Below are positions 1 to 6,938 of a stretch of 22,240 nt of DNA, one piece after another (the stretch's first letter is position 1; every line of letters starts with the position of its first letter). Position numbers and translations under genes: made by a program. Below the pieces are notes generated by a model that was given only the letters and a program-made list of their open reading frames with translations, was not told the DNA's origin and did not search any database. The stretch comes from a virus. The stretch spans positions 1 to 22,240 of the IMG/VR virus record IMGVR_UViG_3300047476_000544. One strand, written 5' to 3'.

Positions 1-488
1 ACCAGACTATTAGTAAAATGCTTAAAATTAGGACATGCGAAAAGCTTGGCATGGTAAACATTAGGTATCTTTCTATCAACAACGAATTTCTTTATAGCGT
101 TATCAGGATGAAGTTGACTAACCTTCTTCAATCCCTTAAGAGGACCAGAAGTCATAAAGACTGGTTTCTTCATCTTCTCTACGAACTTCTCATAATCATC
201 TTGCTCTGGCGTTTTCTTATCTGCCAACTTTTCTAACTGGTACTCATTATATAGGTTCTGGTCCAACATCTTAATAAAGTTAGGAATACCCATTGTTGCA
301 CCACAGTTGTGACAATGGAATAACATCTTACCTTCTTTCGAGTAGATGTATCCTCTGGCTTTATTAGAGTTGTTTTCTGAGTCTCCACAGATGGGACAAC
401 GAAAGTTGTAAAGGTTTGGACCCTTACGCTTGAACCTATCGAGTCGAGTGGAAACAATACCAATATACTTGTGAGCTAACCAATCCAT
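1..488 (-). CDS. 61: DNA primase, T4 gp61-like (3' part beyond the window)
   Basis: This is the N-terminal part of a T4-type primase, which makes RNA primers for lagging-strand synthesis together with the gp41 helicase encoded in the same window. The reading frame is open from the ATG at 488 to the left edge (about 162 residues). The visible segment holds a zinc ribbon: C31-P-I-C34-G-D about residues 31-36, and H58-C-H-N-C62-G. The first half is followed by an N-K-A-R-G stretch, the same arrangement as T4 gp61 (CPVCGD, NKARG, HCYNC). The catalytic Toprim-like part lies outside the window. TGAGGA six bases before the ATG is a good ribosome binding site, and a strong sigma70 promoter lies just upstream. 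Family assignment is firm; the gene is incomplete only because the window ends. Confidence 0.9.
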   Translation of the reverse strand, partial: MDWLAHKYIGIVSTRLDRFKRKGPNLYNFRCPICGDSENNSNKARGYIYSKEGKMLFHCHNCGATMGIPNFIKMLDQNLYNEYQLEKLADKKTPEQDDYEKFVEKMKKPVFMTSGPLKGLKKVSQLHPDNAIKKFVVDRKIPNVYHAKLFACPNFKHFTNSL

Positions 489-517
489 GATTTATCCTCA
501 TTATGACCTCACGAATG

Positions 518-545
518 ATTATACTGGTATCATCAAAAATGTCAA
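518..545 (-). promoter_or_regulatory. sigma70-type early promoter for primase
   Basis: On the minus strand the -35 is TTGACA (540-545) and the -10 is TATAAT (518-523), separated by 16 bases; both hexamers are perfect consensus. The -35 begins one base after the stop codon of the preceding gene. It should let host RNA polymerase transcribe the primase independently of the late genes upstream. Seen directly; activity is inferred. Confidence 0.8.
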
Positions 546-546
546 A

Positions 547-936
547 TTAATTTTTTAGTAGTATCTTGGCTACATCGCCCCAGTTAGCAATAACGAATGC
601 AGCGAGAGCGAAACCTCCACCATATACCCACATCATTTTTTCTAGATCGCTTATCTTTTTAGATAGTCTTTCATATGATTCATTTGTCTTTTCGATTATA
701 AGCTTATCTTCTTTTTCAATAGTAGAATAAATTTCTTTTTCTCGAGCGTCAAATTCGTCTCTTCTTTTTTCCAAAATTATTTCAAAAGAATCCATATTCT
801 TTTCTTGCTGTGTCAAACGTAGTTCGTGAACAGCAATCATTTTATTTAAATCAGCTGAAATTTCTGTTAATTTAGTTATAGCATCTTCTATTTTGGTCTG
901 ACGATTCTCGAGAATAGTTACCTGTTTGTCATCCAT
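547..936 (-). CDS. coiled-coil protein with C-terminal membrane segment
   Basis: 129 residues. Residues 1 to about 100 are charged and heptad-like (rich in E, K, I, L) and should form a long helix or coiled coil. Residues about 101-119 (MMWVYGGGFALAAFVIANW) form one hydrophobic segment, followed by a short basic tail ending in KN. The layout recalls small XhlA-type haemolysin or holin-accessory proteins and other phage membrane-anchored coiled coils, but I see no diagnostic motif. The start overlaps the end of the metalloprotease gene by 8 bases, with GGAAAG upstream. As the last gene of the late block it might act in lysis or be a membrane-linked structural protein; this is inference. Confidence 0.65.
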   Translation of the reverse strand: MDDKQVTILENRQTKIEDAITKLTEISADLNKMIAVHELRLTQQEKNMDSFEIILEKRRDEFDAREKEIYSTIEKEDKLIIEKTNESYERLSKKISDLEKMMWVYGGGFALAAFVIANWGDVAKILLKN

Positions 937-1468
937 TTCTAGCTTTCCTATCGTTCTTTAACTCGTCTCTAAGGGATAAAGCTTTATGCCCGACTATATC
1001 TCTGAGTTTCTTTTTCTTAACAGTAGCTAGTAAAGGATCAATCTTATCAATAGCTCCAGTTCCTTGAGTCGAACTGGAATTGCCAATAATATTAGCAGGA
1101 ACTAATGACTCTGTTTCTGCTATATTGGATGGTATAGGTTTTGTTTTAAAAACGTCTGGATAAGAACTATTATATTTTCTCATTATTCTTCCTGCTAATG
1201 CGTTAGCTTCGTCTTCTCTGAACTGTTTACCTTTTTTACCCATAATATTTTGCTTGAAATGTATCATTTCATGAGCTATAGTTCTCATGACATCGCCTGG
1301 ATGCCTATCTGTAATTCGAACATATATTTCATCGCCAATAGAATGTCCGAAAGCTAGTTTTGAATTTTGTGATTTACCTACAAAGCGTATTTTTGGAAGT
1401 TTACTCAAACCAAGTTCTTTTGCTGCAAATTTAACAAATATTTCTAATTGTTTTACTGGCGATAACAT
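929..1468 (-). CDS. putative zinc metalloprotease (HExxH zincin)
   Basis: 179 residues. The N-terminal half has a zincin core: H66-E-M-I-H70 with a preceding helix, then E85-D-E87-A-N about 17-20 residues later, a probable source of the third zinc ligand. The residues around it (G-K-Q-F-R-E-D-E-A-N and a following G-R-I-M-R) fit SprT/WSS1-like or other small phage zincins. Residues about 105-179 are a basic, probably flexible tail without a recognised fold. It overlaps its upstream neighbour in a TAATG junction (stop TAA shares the A of ATG) and lies among virion genes, so a role in virion maturation, host wall or host protein cleavage is possible. Substrate unknown. Confidence 0.7.
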   Translation of the reverse strand: MLSPVKQLEIFVKFAAKELGLSKLPKIRFVGKSQNSKLAFGHSIGDEIYVRITDRHPGDVMRTIAHEMIHFKQNIMGKKGKQFREDEANALAGRIMRKYNSSYPDVFKTKPIPSNIAETESLVPANIIGNSSSTQGTGAIDKIDPLLATVKKKKLRDIVGHKALSLRDELKNDRKARNG

Positions 1469-1857
1469 TATACTTTCCTTAACTTTGATACTATAAAAGA
1501 ATCCATTTCGATTAAATCAGTATCTATTATCTTTTCTTCGCCAACATTATAAATTCTTGGTGGTAATATTTGTAATAATACAAGAAAAGGTTTCAGATAT
1601 TTCATTTGATCTTTTAGTTTTAAATATAATATTCTACATAAAACATCTGGACCAAAACAATTATTTAATATTATAATATGATTTAATATTAATCTTTCTT
1701 TTAAATCGCCATACTCAGTATATCGGGTGATTAACTTTTTTATATACTTTAAACGATTCATGTCTTCAACAAAATCTTCAGTCGAAACGTACTGAGAATT
1801 GTCATAATGAGAAGCACAATATATCAAAAAATTTTTATCAGTCAATTTTTCTTTCAT
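1468..1857 (-). CDS. conserved phage protein of unknown function, late cluster
   Basis: 129 residues, mostly helical by composition. Features include C-A-S-H-Y-D-N near residue 14, T-E-D-F-V-E-D about residues 26-32, a K-Y-I-K-K-L-I segment and R-L-I-L-N-H-I-I-I-L-N-N in the middle, and L-K-P-F-L-V-L-L toward the end. I recognise this pattern as a family common beside structural genes of marine T4-like phages, with no function I can name. Both ends use TAATG stop/start overlaps with the neighbouring genes, so it is translationally coupled in the late operon. No Shine-Dalgarno close to the start, which fits coupling. Confidence 0.75.
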   Translation of the reverse strand: MKEKLTDKNFLIYCASHYDNSQYVSTEDFVEDMNRLKYIKKLITRYTEYGDLKERLILNHIIILNNCFGPDVLCRILYLKLKDQMKYLKPFLVLLQILPPRIYNVGEEKIIDTDLIEMDSFIVSKLRKV

Positions 1858-2129
1858 TACCAGGAATCAAGTCCTGCTCTTTTCCACGTATTATTTGCAA
1901 CACAAACGTAGATATAGTTTGTATCTCTAGCAATGGATCCGACCAATCCACTTGAAGATGAATTGGCCGGAACTGTGTTTGATATGACTAGGTTAGCAGC
2001 AAAAATGTTTGCATTAACAGTGCGAACTGATGGAGCCCCAGAGGGATCTCGGAGGACTAAGATCCTGTCAGTAGGCGCAACGTTTGCGGCTGTTGGTAAT
2101 TCTGAAACCTTTTTGCTGTTATCTGCCAT
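1857..2129 (-). CDS. small putative virion/fibre-associated protein
   Basis: 90 residues. The N-terminus (K-K-V-S-E-L-P-T-A and T-D-R-I-L-V-L-R-D) and the C-terminus (G-S-I-A-R-D, Y-I-Y-V-C-V-A-N-N-T-W-K-R) match a short module often found at the ends of phage fibre or baseplate-adaptor proteins, where the tail sequence is usually a small beta unit. Here the module stands alone as a gene. AGGTGA lies five bases before the ATG. It follows the Ig-like protein by 10 bases and overlaps the next start (TAATG), so it is part of the same late transcript. Virion location is inferred from family and context. Confidence 0.65.
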   Translation of the reverse strand: MADNSKKVSELPTAANVAPTDRILVLRDPSGAPSVRTVNANIFAANLVISNTVPANSSSSGLVGSIARDTNYIYVCVANNTWKRAGLDSW

Positions 2130-2139
2130 AAATCACCTA

Positions 2140-2769
2140 TTAGCTTGTTACTGTAAGTTTTGCAGATGCAGAATTGACGCTTGCTCCACCAGTAACAGAA
2201 ACAACTGCCTTGACCCAAACGTTGGCAGCAAGAGTTGCTGAGTTTGCAGTTAGGGTGTCTGTTGTCTGACCGCTGAATCCAGAAACGGCTGCTGTTGTAT
2301 TGAATCCAGTAGTACCACTAGTAGTTGAGTAGTACCATAGATAAGTTGGAGTAGCTGATGTTGGAACCTTATCAATCACAACTGAGAATGTTCTAGATTC
2401 ATTATTTGAAGAGTTAGCAGAAACTGCAACAGGATCAGTGGTAATAGCTAGTACTGCATCAGGGAAAACTGTATCTTCTGAATCGCTACCAATTCCTCCA
2501 GCGACTAGAACTTCGTGCATAACACGGCCAGCACGACCACCCGAACCTACTGTACGTAGAACCCAACCAGTGTGAGCAACTTCTGGGTTAACTGCGATTT
2601 CGTTACTATCAACACCAAACTGACCAACTGTAACACCAGTAATAAAAGCGTCAGCTGTTGTGTTGTTAAAAAGGTTATCTCTATTTGCGCTGTTTGGTGC
2701 TAACTTTACGCTTGTTGGCGCATAGATAGTTGAGTTAGAAGCAGCGTCATTTTTACCCCATAATGGCAT
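2140..2769 (-). CDS. virion decoration-type protein with Ig-like C-terminal domain
   Basis: 209 residues. The start (M-P-L-W-G-K-N-D) and the R-D-N-L-F-N-N-T-T segment are typical of an abundant small virion protein of marine T4-like phages. Residues about 30-100 contain G-W-V-L-R-T-V-G-S-G-G-R-A-G-R and H-E-V-L-V-A. From about residue 115 the sequence is Ser/Thr/Val rich with Y-L-W-Y-Y, then N-V-W-V-K-A-V-V-S-V-T and a terminal A-K-L-T-V-T-S, a bacterial Ig-like fold such as those in T4 Hoc and many capsid or tail decorations. A strong TAGGAGG site precedes the ATG and a late promoter box lies 27 bases upstream. Probably exposed on the particle; exact location unknown. Confidence 0.7.
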   Translation of the reverse strand: MPLWGKNDAASNSTIYAPTSVKLAPNSANRDNLFNNTTADAFITGVTVGQFGVDSNEIAVNPEVAHTGWVLRTVGSGGRAGRVMHEVLVAGGIGSDSEDTVFPDAVLAITTDPVAVSANSSNNESRTFSVVIDKVPTSATPTYLWYYSTTSGTTGFNTTAAVSGFSGQTTDTLTANSATLAANVWVKAVVSVTGGASVNSASAKLTVTS

Positions 2770-2795
2770 TTGTTATCCTCCTAAAGAATTTATTT

Positions 2796-2803
2796 TATTT
2801 ATT
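2796..2803 (-). promoter_or_regulatory. T4-type late promoter box (AATAAATA)
   Basis: Minus-strand AATAAATA in the short gap between the 74-residue gene (stop at 2802-2804) and the Ig-like virion gene (ATG at 2769). It differs from the T4 consensus TATAAATA only in its first base, a variant accepted in T4-like marine phages. In AT-rich DNA the box could be fortuitous, but its placement matches the other late boxes in the window. Confidence 0.55.
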
Positions 2804-3026
2804 AATCTTTTAAACCTATCATATCAGTAAGATATGATGACTTATTGTTTATCATTTTCTTAAGTTCACCATCATGAACTTCTGAATATTTTGGTTTTTC
2901 TTCAACAACCTCTGTTTTGGGTTCTTCATGAATATCTTTGAATGATTTTTGAACAATCTTTTCTTGTTTGACGGGAGGGGGCGTTTCCCCTCCCCTCACA
3001 ATAATATTTTTAGCAAAAACGCCCAT
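2802..3026 (-). CDS. small charged hypothetical protein
   Basis: 74 residues with no recognised domain. The N-terminal 15 residues (M-G-V-F-A-K-N-I-I-V-R-G-G-E-T) are followed by a Pro/Lys/Glu-rich linker and a C-terminal region with E-L-K-K-M-I-N-N-K-S. The start overlaps the stop of the 700-residue gene in a TAATG junction, so it is coupled to it. I cannot name a function; as part of the late block it is probably a virion or assembly protein. Confidence 0.55.
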   Translation of the reverse strand: MGVFAKNIIVRGGETPPPVKQEKIVQKSFKDIHEEPKTEVVEEKPKYSEVHDGELKKMINNKSSYLTDMIGLKD

Positions 3027-5128
3027 TAAATCTTTAGACCTTCAGAGCTAGCATGCATTTTGTTTACAGCAGCCTGACGTTCAGCTGGCTTTAGTCCCTG
3101 AAGATGAGAAGTAATCTTTCTTCCCATTGCTGGTGTAATCTTTGACTTCGAACCATCGTTGTGCGGGAAGTCAAGAGTATTACCAGCAGCAGCACGACCA
3201 GCAATTACCTGAATATGCTGACGAGCATCACGTTCAGTTGTTTCTGGCTGTGGATTCTTCTTTGGGCGACCTTCTTCAAGAGTTTCATCAGTAAGATCAA
3301 TGTTCTTAACTGATGGGTTTACGCCCTTTGTAGGTTCTGGTCTACTTGGTGCTACCTGTTCGAAAAAAGAATTGATATGATCAATTTCTGCCTGAGAGAA
3401 TTCTACAGTTTCTTCTTCAGTCATGCCCTGCTTTTGTAGTTTACGACCAAGCACTAGTGCTGAGTGCTGCTTATTTGTTCTTGGATTCCAATCTGGATGA
3501 TCCTGATTGTTCTTACCAAGGCGCATCTGAACTGCTTTACGCTTACGAGCAGAAGAACCCTTTTCGCCCTTACGAGCAGGTTCCCAAAGTTCGTCAACCT
3601 GGGTTTCTTCCTTAACACGTACTGGCTTACCACCCATAGTTACTTCGCCTGAACCCTGATAAGATGGATCGCCATCAACCTTCTTAGGAGCCTTAGCTGG
3701 CTTTTCTGGGGTTGATGAAACATCGCTACCACCCTGAACTGAAGGATCCTTTGGGTCCATCATGGTTCCCTCAGTAGCTGCTACTTTAGGTCCACGTATC
3801 TTTGCTTTAGCTAAAGTGATACCTTCGATACGCTTTCTATCTCTTTTTTCATCATTCTGATATTGGGCAATTCTTGCATCATGTTGTGCTTTTGGAACAT
3901 ATTTTTTTAAGAGTTCCTTAGAGACTTCGTCAAGATTTTCTTCTTCCATTTTACCAGCAGCCTTAGCAGCCTTAAAACGTGATCCCCAAACTTCATCCTT
4001 TGATGATTCTACTTTACCATCGCCGTCATAATCTTTCTTGGCTTTCTTTGCTGCTTCAAACATATTAGCAGCCTTTGTTTCCTGAAGCTTTAGGAAAGCT
4101 GCGATTAGTGGGTTTGTTTCTTCTGACATTTTTTTCTTCTTTCCTCCGCTTTCGGATTCTTCTGGATTACCTGGTTTGTTATTTGGATTACCATACCATC
4201 TAGCGTTAGATGGCCCTTGGTCTTCTGGACCAGTTAATTTAGTTGGACCCATAGTAGAAGTATCTACAGGTTTTAATGTATCGCTATTAGTTGAAGTGGT
4301 ATTAGAGGTGCTGGTTTTTGGTTCTGGAGCAGATTTAGTAGAATAAGAACGTTCAACATTGTCTCCGCCCTTCCATTTAAATTCACTAGCGCCAGCAGCC
4401 TTTTGGGCAGCAAATGTATCTCTGAAACTTTTAGCAGAACTGCTATCTTTTTGATAAATTGCATATTTGTTTTTATCAAGAGCAACAGGTTTGTCAGATG
4501 CAGCCGCTGGCTTTGTTTCATTAGATTTGTTGGTGTCTGTTTTTGTAACTGCTGTTGTTGCAGGCGCAGGAGTAGGTTTTGGTGTATTGTCTCCTGATGT
4601 CGAAGAAGCAGTATTAAATTTAGAATCTTTATATAAATTCTGATATCCAGCTTTTAACGAATCACCAACACCAGGAACTTTACCTAGATAATCAGCAACT
4701 TTTTCTCTACCACTAACCATTGCTTGTGCTGCTGGCTGTGCTCCTGGTAATTTACCAACCCATTTACCGACAGCCCTACCAGTTTCAGTGCCAGTTGCTA
4801 ATTCTTTGGCTCCTTGAGAAGCAGCTGCACCAAATCCAGCGCCAATTGCAGCAGGAGCAACAATATTTTTTGCTATACTCTTAATACCTTTACCAGGAGT
4901 AAAAAATGGTTCTTTTGGTGTTGAGGATTTAGGAGTTGCTTTGGATGTTGATGTTTCTGGCGCAAGTTTAATATCAGGTATTGGACCTCCTGGCTTGCTT
5001 GTGTCAAGCTGCGGTTTTTTTCTAAAACCTCCAGAAGGATCTTTTTCAAAAGGCGGAGAAACCGCTTCGTTAACATTACGTTGAACTTCGGCAAGAGCTT
5101 CCTGAATTGTTTTTGGTTTATCTGTCAT
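3026..5128 (-). CDS. large modular low-complexity late protein, candidate internal head protein
   Basis: 700 residues. The first half is rich in Lys, Pro, Ser, Thr and Ala with an Ala/Gly hydrophobic patch (about 88-108) and long S/T/P linkers (about 55-75 and 180-215). The second half is a string of short charged modules divided by acidic linkers such as E-E-N-L-D-E (about 396-401), E-E-T-Q-V-D-E and T-E-E-E-T. Residues 366-375 (K-D-Y-D-G-D-G-K-V-E-S region) resemble a calcium-binding loop. The N-terminus contains I8-Q-E10 and L12-A-E14, possible prohead-protease sites. AGGAAAC precedes the ATG and a late box lies 25 bases upstream. Function unknown; basic composition and position suggest a packaged virion protein. 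Confidence 0.65.
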   Translation of the reverse strand: MTDKPKTIQEALAEVQRNVNEAVSPPFEKDPSGGFRKKPQLDTSKPGGPIPDIKLAPETSTSKATPKSSTPKEPFFTPGKGIKSIAKNIVAPAAIGAGFGAAASQGAKELATGTETGRAVGKWVGKLPGAQPAAQAMVSGREKVADYLGKVPGVGDSLKAGYQNLYKDSKFNTASSTSGDNTPKPTPAPATTAVTKTDTNKSNETKPAAASDKPVALDKNKYAIYQKDSSSAKSFRDTFAAQKAAGASEFKWKGGDNVERSYSTKSAPEPKTSTSNTTSTNSDTLKPVDTSTMGPTKLTGPEDQGPSNARWYGNPNNKPGNPEESESGGKKKKMSEETNPLIAAFLKLQETKAANMFEAAKKAKKDYDGDGKVESSKDEVWGSRFKAAKAAGKMEEENLDEVSKELLKKYVPKAQHDARIAQYQNDEKRDRKRIEGITLAKAKIRGPKVAATEGTMMDPKDPSVQGGSDVSSTPEKPAKAPKKVDGDPSYQGSGEVTMGGKPVRVKEETQVDELWEPARKGEKGSSARKRKAVQMRLGKNNQDHPDWNPRTNKQHSALVLGRKLQKQGMTEEETVEFSQAEIDHINSFFEQVAPSRPEPTKGVNPSVKNIDLTDETLEEGRPKKNPQPETTERDARQHIQVIAGRAAAGNTLDFPHNDGSKSKITPAMGRKITSHLQGLKPAERQAAVNKMHASSEGLKI

Positions 5129-5152
5129 TTTAGTTTCCTGTTAGATTTTAGT

Positions 5153-5160
5153 TATTTATT
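5153..5160 (-). promoter_or_regulatory. T4-type late promoter box (AATAAATA)
   Basis: Minus-strand AATAAATA placed between the stop of the 451-residue gene (5164) and the ATG at 5128, 25 bases before the start. Same spacing and base change as the box at 2796-2803. Confidence 0.55.
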
Positions 5161-5163
5161 GTA

Positions 5164-6489
5164 TTAATCTTTTGGAATCTTTTCGCCACTATCAACGTCC
5201 AAATCTACTCTTCTTTGATCTGGATTTATGAGTAGTATGTCTTTTCCGTAATCAAAAACCTTAGTATTACCGCTTTCGAAACTGCTTTGTTTCTTAGCAG
5301 CAATTTGTTTCTTAGCTTCATCAATTACGTTTTTAATAGTTGCCAATCTAGATGTTTTCTGTTTAATAGATTTAGGATCAGAATCTTTTCTACCAACATA
5401 CTCAATTGATTTACGATCGCCCTTACGTGGCATATTTTCAATTTCTTCTCTAGATTTTGTATCTTCATGCATTCTATGTTTCATGGCTTTATGAACTTTA
5501 GTTTTAACAGGAACACCATGCATTGCATCATAAGCTGAATTATGACCTACTCCTGAAATACCAGGAAAAGAAAACTTTTTCTTTTCGTTATCTTTTGTGT
5601 CTGTCGCAGTATCAGTAGCAGCCTTTGTAGCTGCAGCAGTTTGCGTAGCAGGAGCAACATCAGTTTTTGATTGAGCTCCAGTATCTACTGCAGTTGCTGT
5701 TGCAGGAGCTACTGCAGTTTGTGTGGCAGCAGCGGGTTTGGCTGGCACCGCCATCGGAGCAGGAAGTTCGGTAGGTTTAGTTTTAGGTAATTCTTTTGTA
5801 ATTTCTGCTGCCTTTGGTGTAGGAGCAGATGGCTCAGCAACTTTAGTTGGTGGAGCAGTTGTTGGTTCTTCTTTTTTCTTTTTCTCTGGTTCTGTTGAAA
5901 CTTCGATAGGTTTATCGATGACAGGAGCAGAAACAGATTTCATAATTTTCATACGTTCAGCAGAAGTTTTGAACGAATCGTTTTGTTTTGCTGCTTCCGG
6001 ATCATAAGAACTTGAACCAGTCATTTTCTTTAATAGTTTTGAACCATAATAACCAGCCATTCCAGCTGCAGCTGCAGCGCCTGTTGCTATAGCAGGACCA
6101 GCATATGGCGCTAAAGCAGCAATTGCTGGTGCGATTTCATCAATATGTTCTTCTTCAGTAACCTTACCATGCATAGTCATGCTACCCTTTTCTTTTGCAA
6201 GGGTGCGCTGACGAGAAGCGTTTTCTGGAGCCTGTGAATGACCATCAGGACCAGCTGGTGGTTTAATGTGTGGAGTTGCTGTTCTTACTGACTTAAACTG
6301 ATTGCCTTGATAATCATCAGTTCCAATAGAGCCGACAGCTTCTTCAACTGGCTTGCCATCTTTTGCGCCAAAAGAAGATTCTGATTCGCCCTTCATTACT
6401 TTTCTGATAGAACCCTCAAGGGATTTCTTGCCACCCTTTTCGGCTTTACCTTCGCGAATTTCTCTGATGATGTGCTCTAAACTTTTCAT
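5164..6489 (-). CDS. Ala/Pro/Thr-rich late protein, candidate internal head protein
   Basis: 441 residues from the ATG at 6489. A longer frame starts at 6522 but lies 31 bases inside the Dps-like gene; the internal ATG has AAAGG seven bases upstream and falls 2 bases after the Dps stop, so I prefer it. The N-terminus (M-K-S-L-E-H-I-I-R-E-I-R-E-G) has I8-R-E10 and I11-R-E13. About residues 110-150 form an Ala/Gly-rich hydrophobic stretch after an E-E-H-I-D-E linker, about 180-310 is a Pro/Ala/Thr/Lys linker region, and the C-terminus is basic then acidic, ending K-I-P-K-D. No known domain. Built like the 700- and 570-residue neighbours, and cotranscribed with the Dps homologue; function unknown. 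Confidence 0.65.
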   Translation of the reverse strand: MKSLEHIIREIREGKAEKGGKKSLEGSIRKVMKGESESSFGAKDGKPVEEAVGSIGTDDYQGNQFKSVRTATPHIKPPAGPDGHSQAPENASRQRTLAKEKGSMTMHGKVTEEEHIDEIAPAIAALAPYAGPAIATGAAAAAGMAGYYGSKLLKKMTGSSSYDPEAAKQNDSFKTSAERMKIMKSVSAPVIDKPIEVSTEPEKKKKEEPTTAPPTKVAEPSAPTPKAAEITKELPKTKPTELPAPMAVPAKPAAATQTAVAPATATAVDTGAQSKTDVAPATQTAAATKAATDTATDTKDNEKKKFSFPGISGVGHNSAYDAMHGVPVKTKVHKAMKHRMHEDTKSREEIENMPRKGDRKSIEYVGRKDSDPKSIKQKTSRLATIKNVIDEAKKQIAAKKQSSFESGNTKVFDYGKDILLINPDQRRVDLDVDSGEKIPKD

Positions 6490-6491
6490 TT

Positions 6492-6938
6492 TTATGCCTT
6501 TATGAAAGAACGAAGCATCCAACCATGTTTCTGGTGGACTGTTAAACGGTCTTGTAGCATATTTGAAACTGCATAATGCTTATGTTTCTCGCACATCTCA
6601 TATGCTTTGGTAAGAGAATCTATTACTCTCTCGTTATCAGCTGCTAACTTACTCATCATAACTAAACCATCAGGAATATTAGTTGCTTCTTCAATAGTAG
6701 TAAGTTCAAGGAATCTTTTCATTGAACCTGGAGAAAATGCATCAAATGTTCTGATTGATTCTGCAATAAGATCAGCTGCTGCATTTACTTCTTCGTAAAG
6801 TCCGCCAAAGAAAGCATGATACTCAGAGAAATGAGGACCAGTAACATTCCAGTGATAATGTTGAGCCTTTACTGCAAACACATAAGTGTCAGCTAATGCT
6901 ACCTTTAAAGTTTCTACTGGTTCAATCTTGCCAATCAT
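6492..6938 (-). CDS. dps: Dps-like ferritin-family protein
   Basis: 148 residues, close to bacterial Dps (about 150-180). Dps forms a 12-subunit shell that oxidises and stores iron, and many members bind DNA. The inter-subunit ferroxidase signature is clear: Y-H29-W-N-V-T-G-P-H-F then H41 and D56-L-I-A-E60, matching E. coli H51, H63, D78 and E82. The position of E. coli D67 is Gly45, so one iron ligand seems missing. The N-terminus is short with no lysine-rich DNA-binding tail. GGAGGAG precedes the ATG, which overlaps the stop of the 570-residue gene (TAATG). Lying between two candidate internal head proteins, it may act on DNA or iron during infection or be packaged. Family firm; role inferred. 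Confidence 0.9.
   Translation of the reverse strand: MIGKIEPVETLKVALADTYVFAVKAQHYHWNVTGPHFSEYHAFFGGLYEEVNAAADLIAESIRTFDAFSPGSMKRFLELTTIEEATNIPDGLVMMSKLAADNERVIDSLTKAYEMCEKHKHYAVSNMLQDRLTVHQKHGWMLRSFIKA

Noticed and set aside
233-463. A 76-residue minus-strand frame in the left edge region
   Set aside because: It lies in another frame inside the primase gene, which has a zinc ribbon, promoter and ribosome site.
4273-5094. Minus-strand frames of 73 and 82 residues inside the 700-residue gene
   Set aside because: Frame-shifted reading of Lys/Pro-rich codons, giving Leu-rich nonsense.
5723-6007. A 94-residue plus-strand frame opposite the Ala/Pro-rich region
   Set aside because: It is the antisense of a low-complexity coding region, with repetitive Gly/Ser/Val composition and no ribosome site.
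6490-6522. Longer start (11 extra residues) for the 441-residue protein
   Set aside because: It would overlap the Dps gene by 31 bases; the ATG at 6489 has a good AAAGG site and a 2-base gap.
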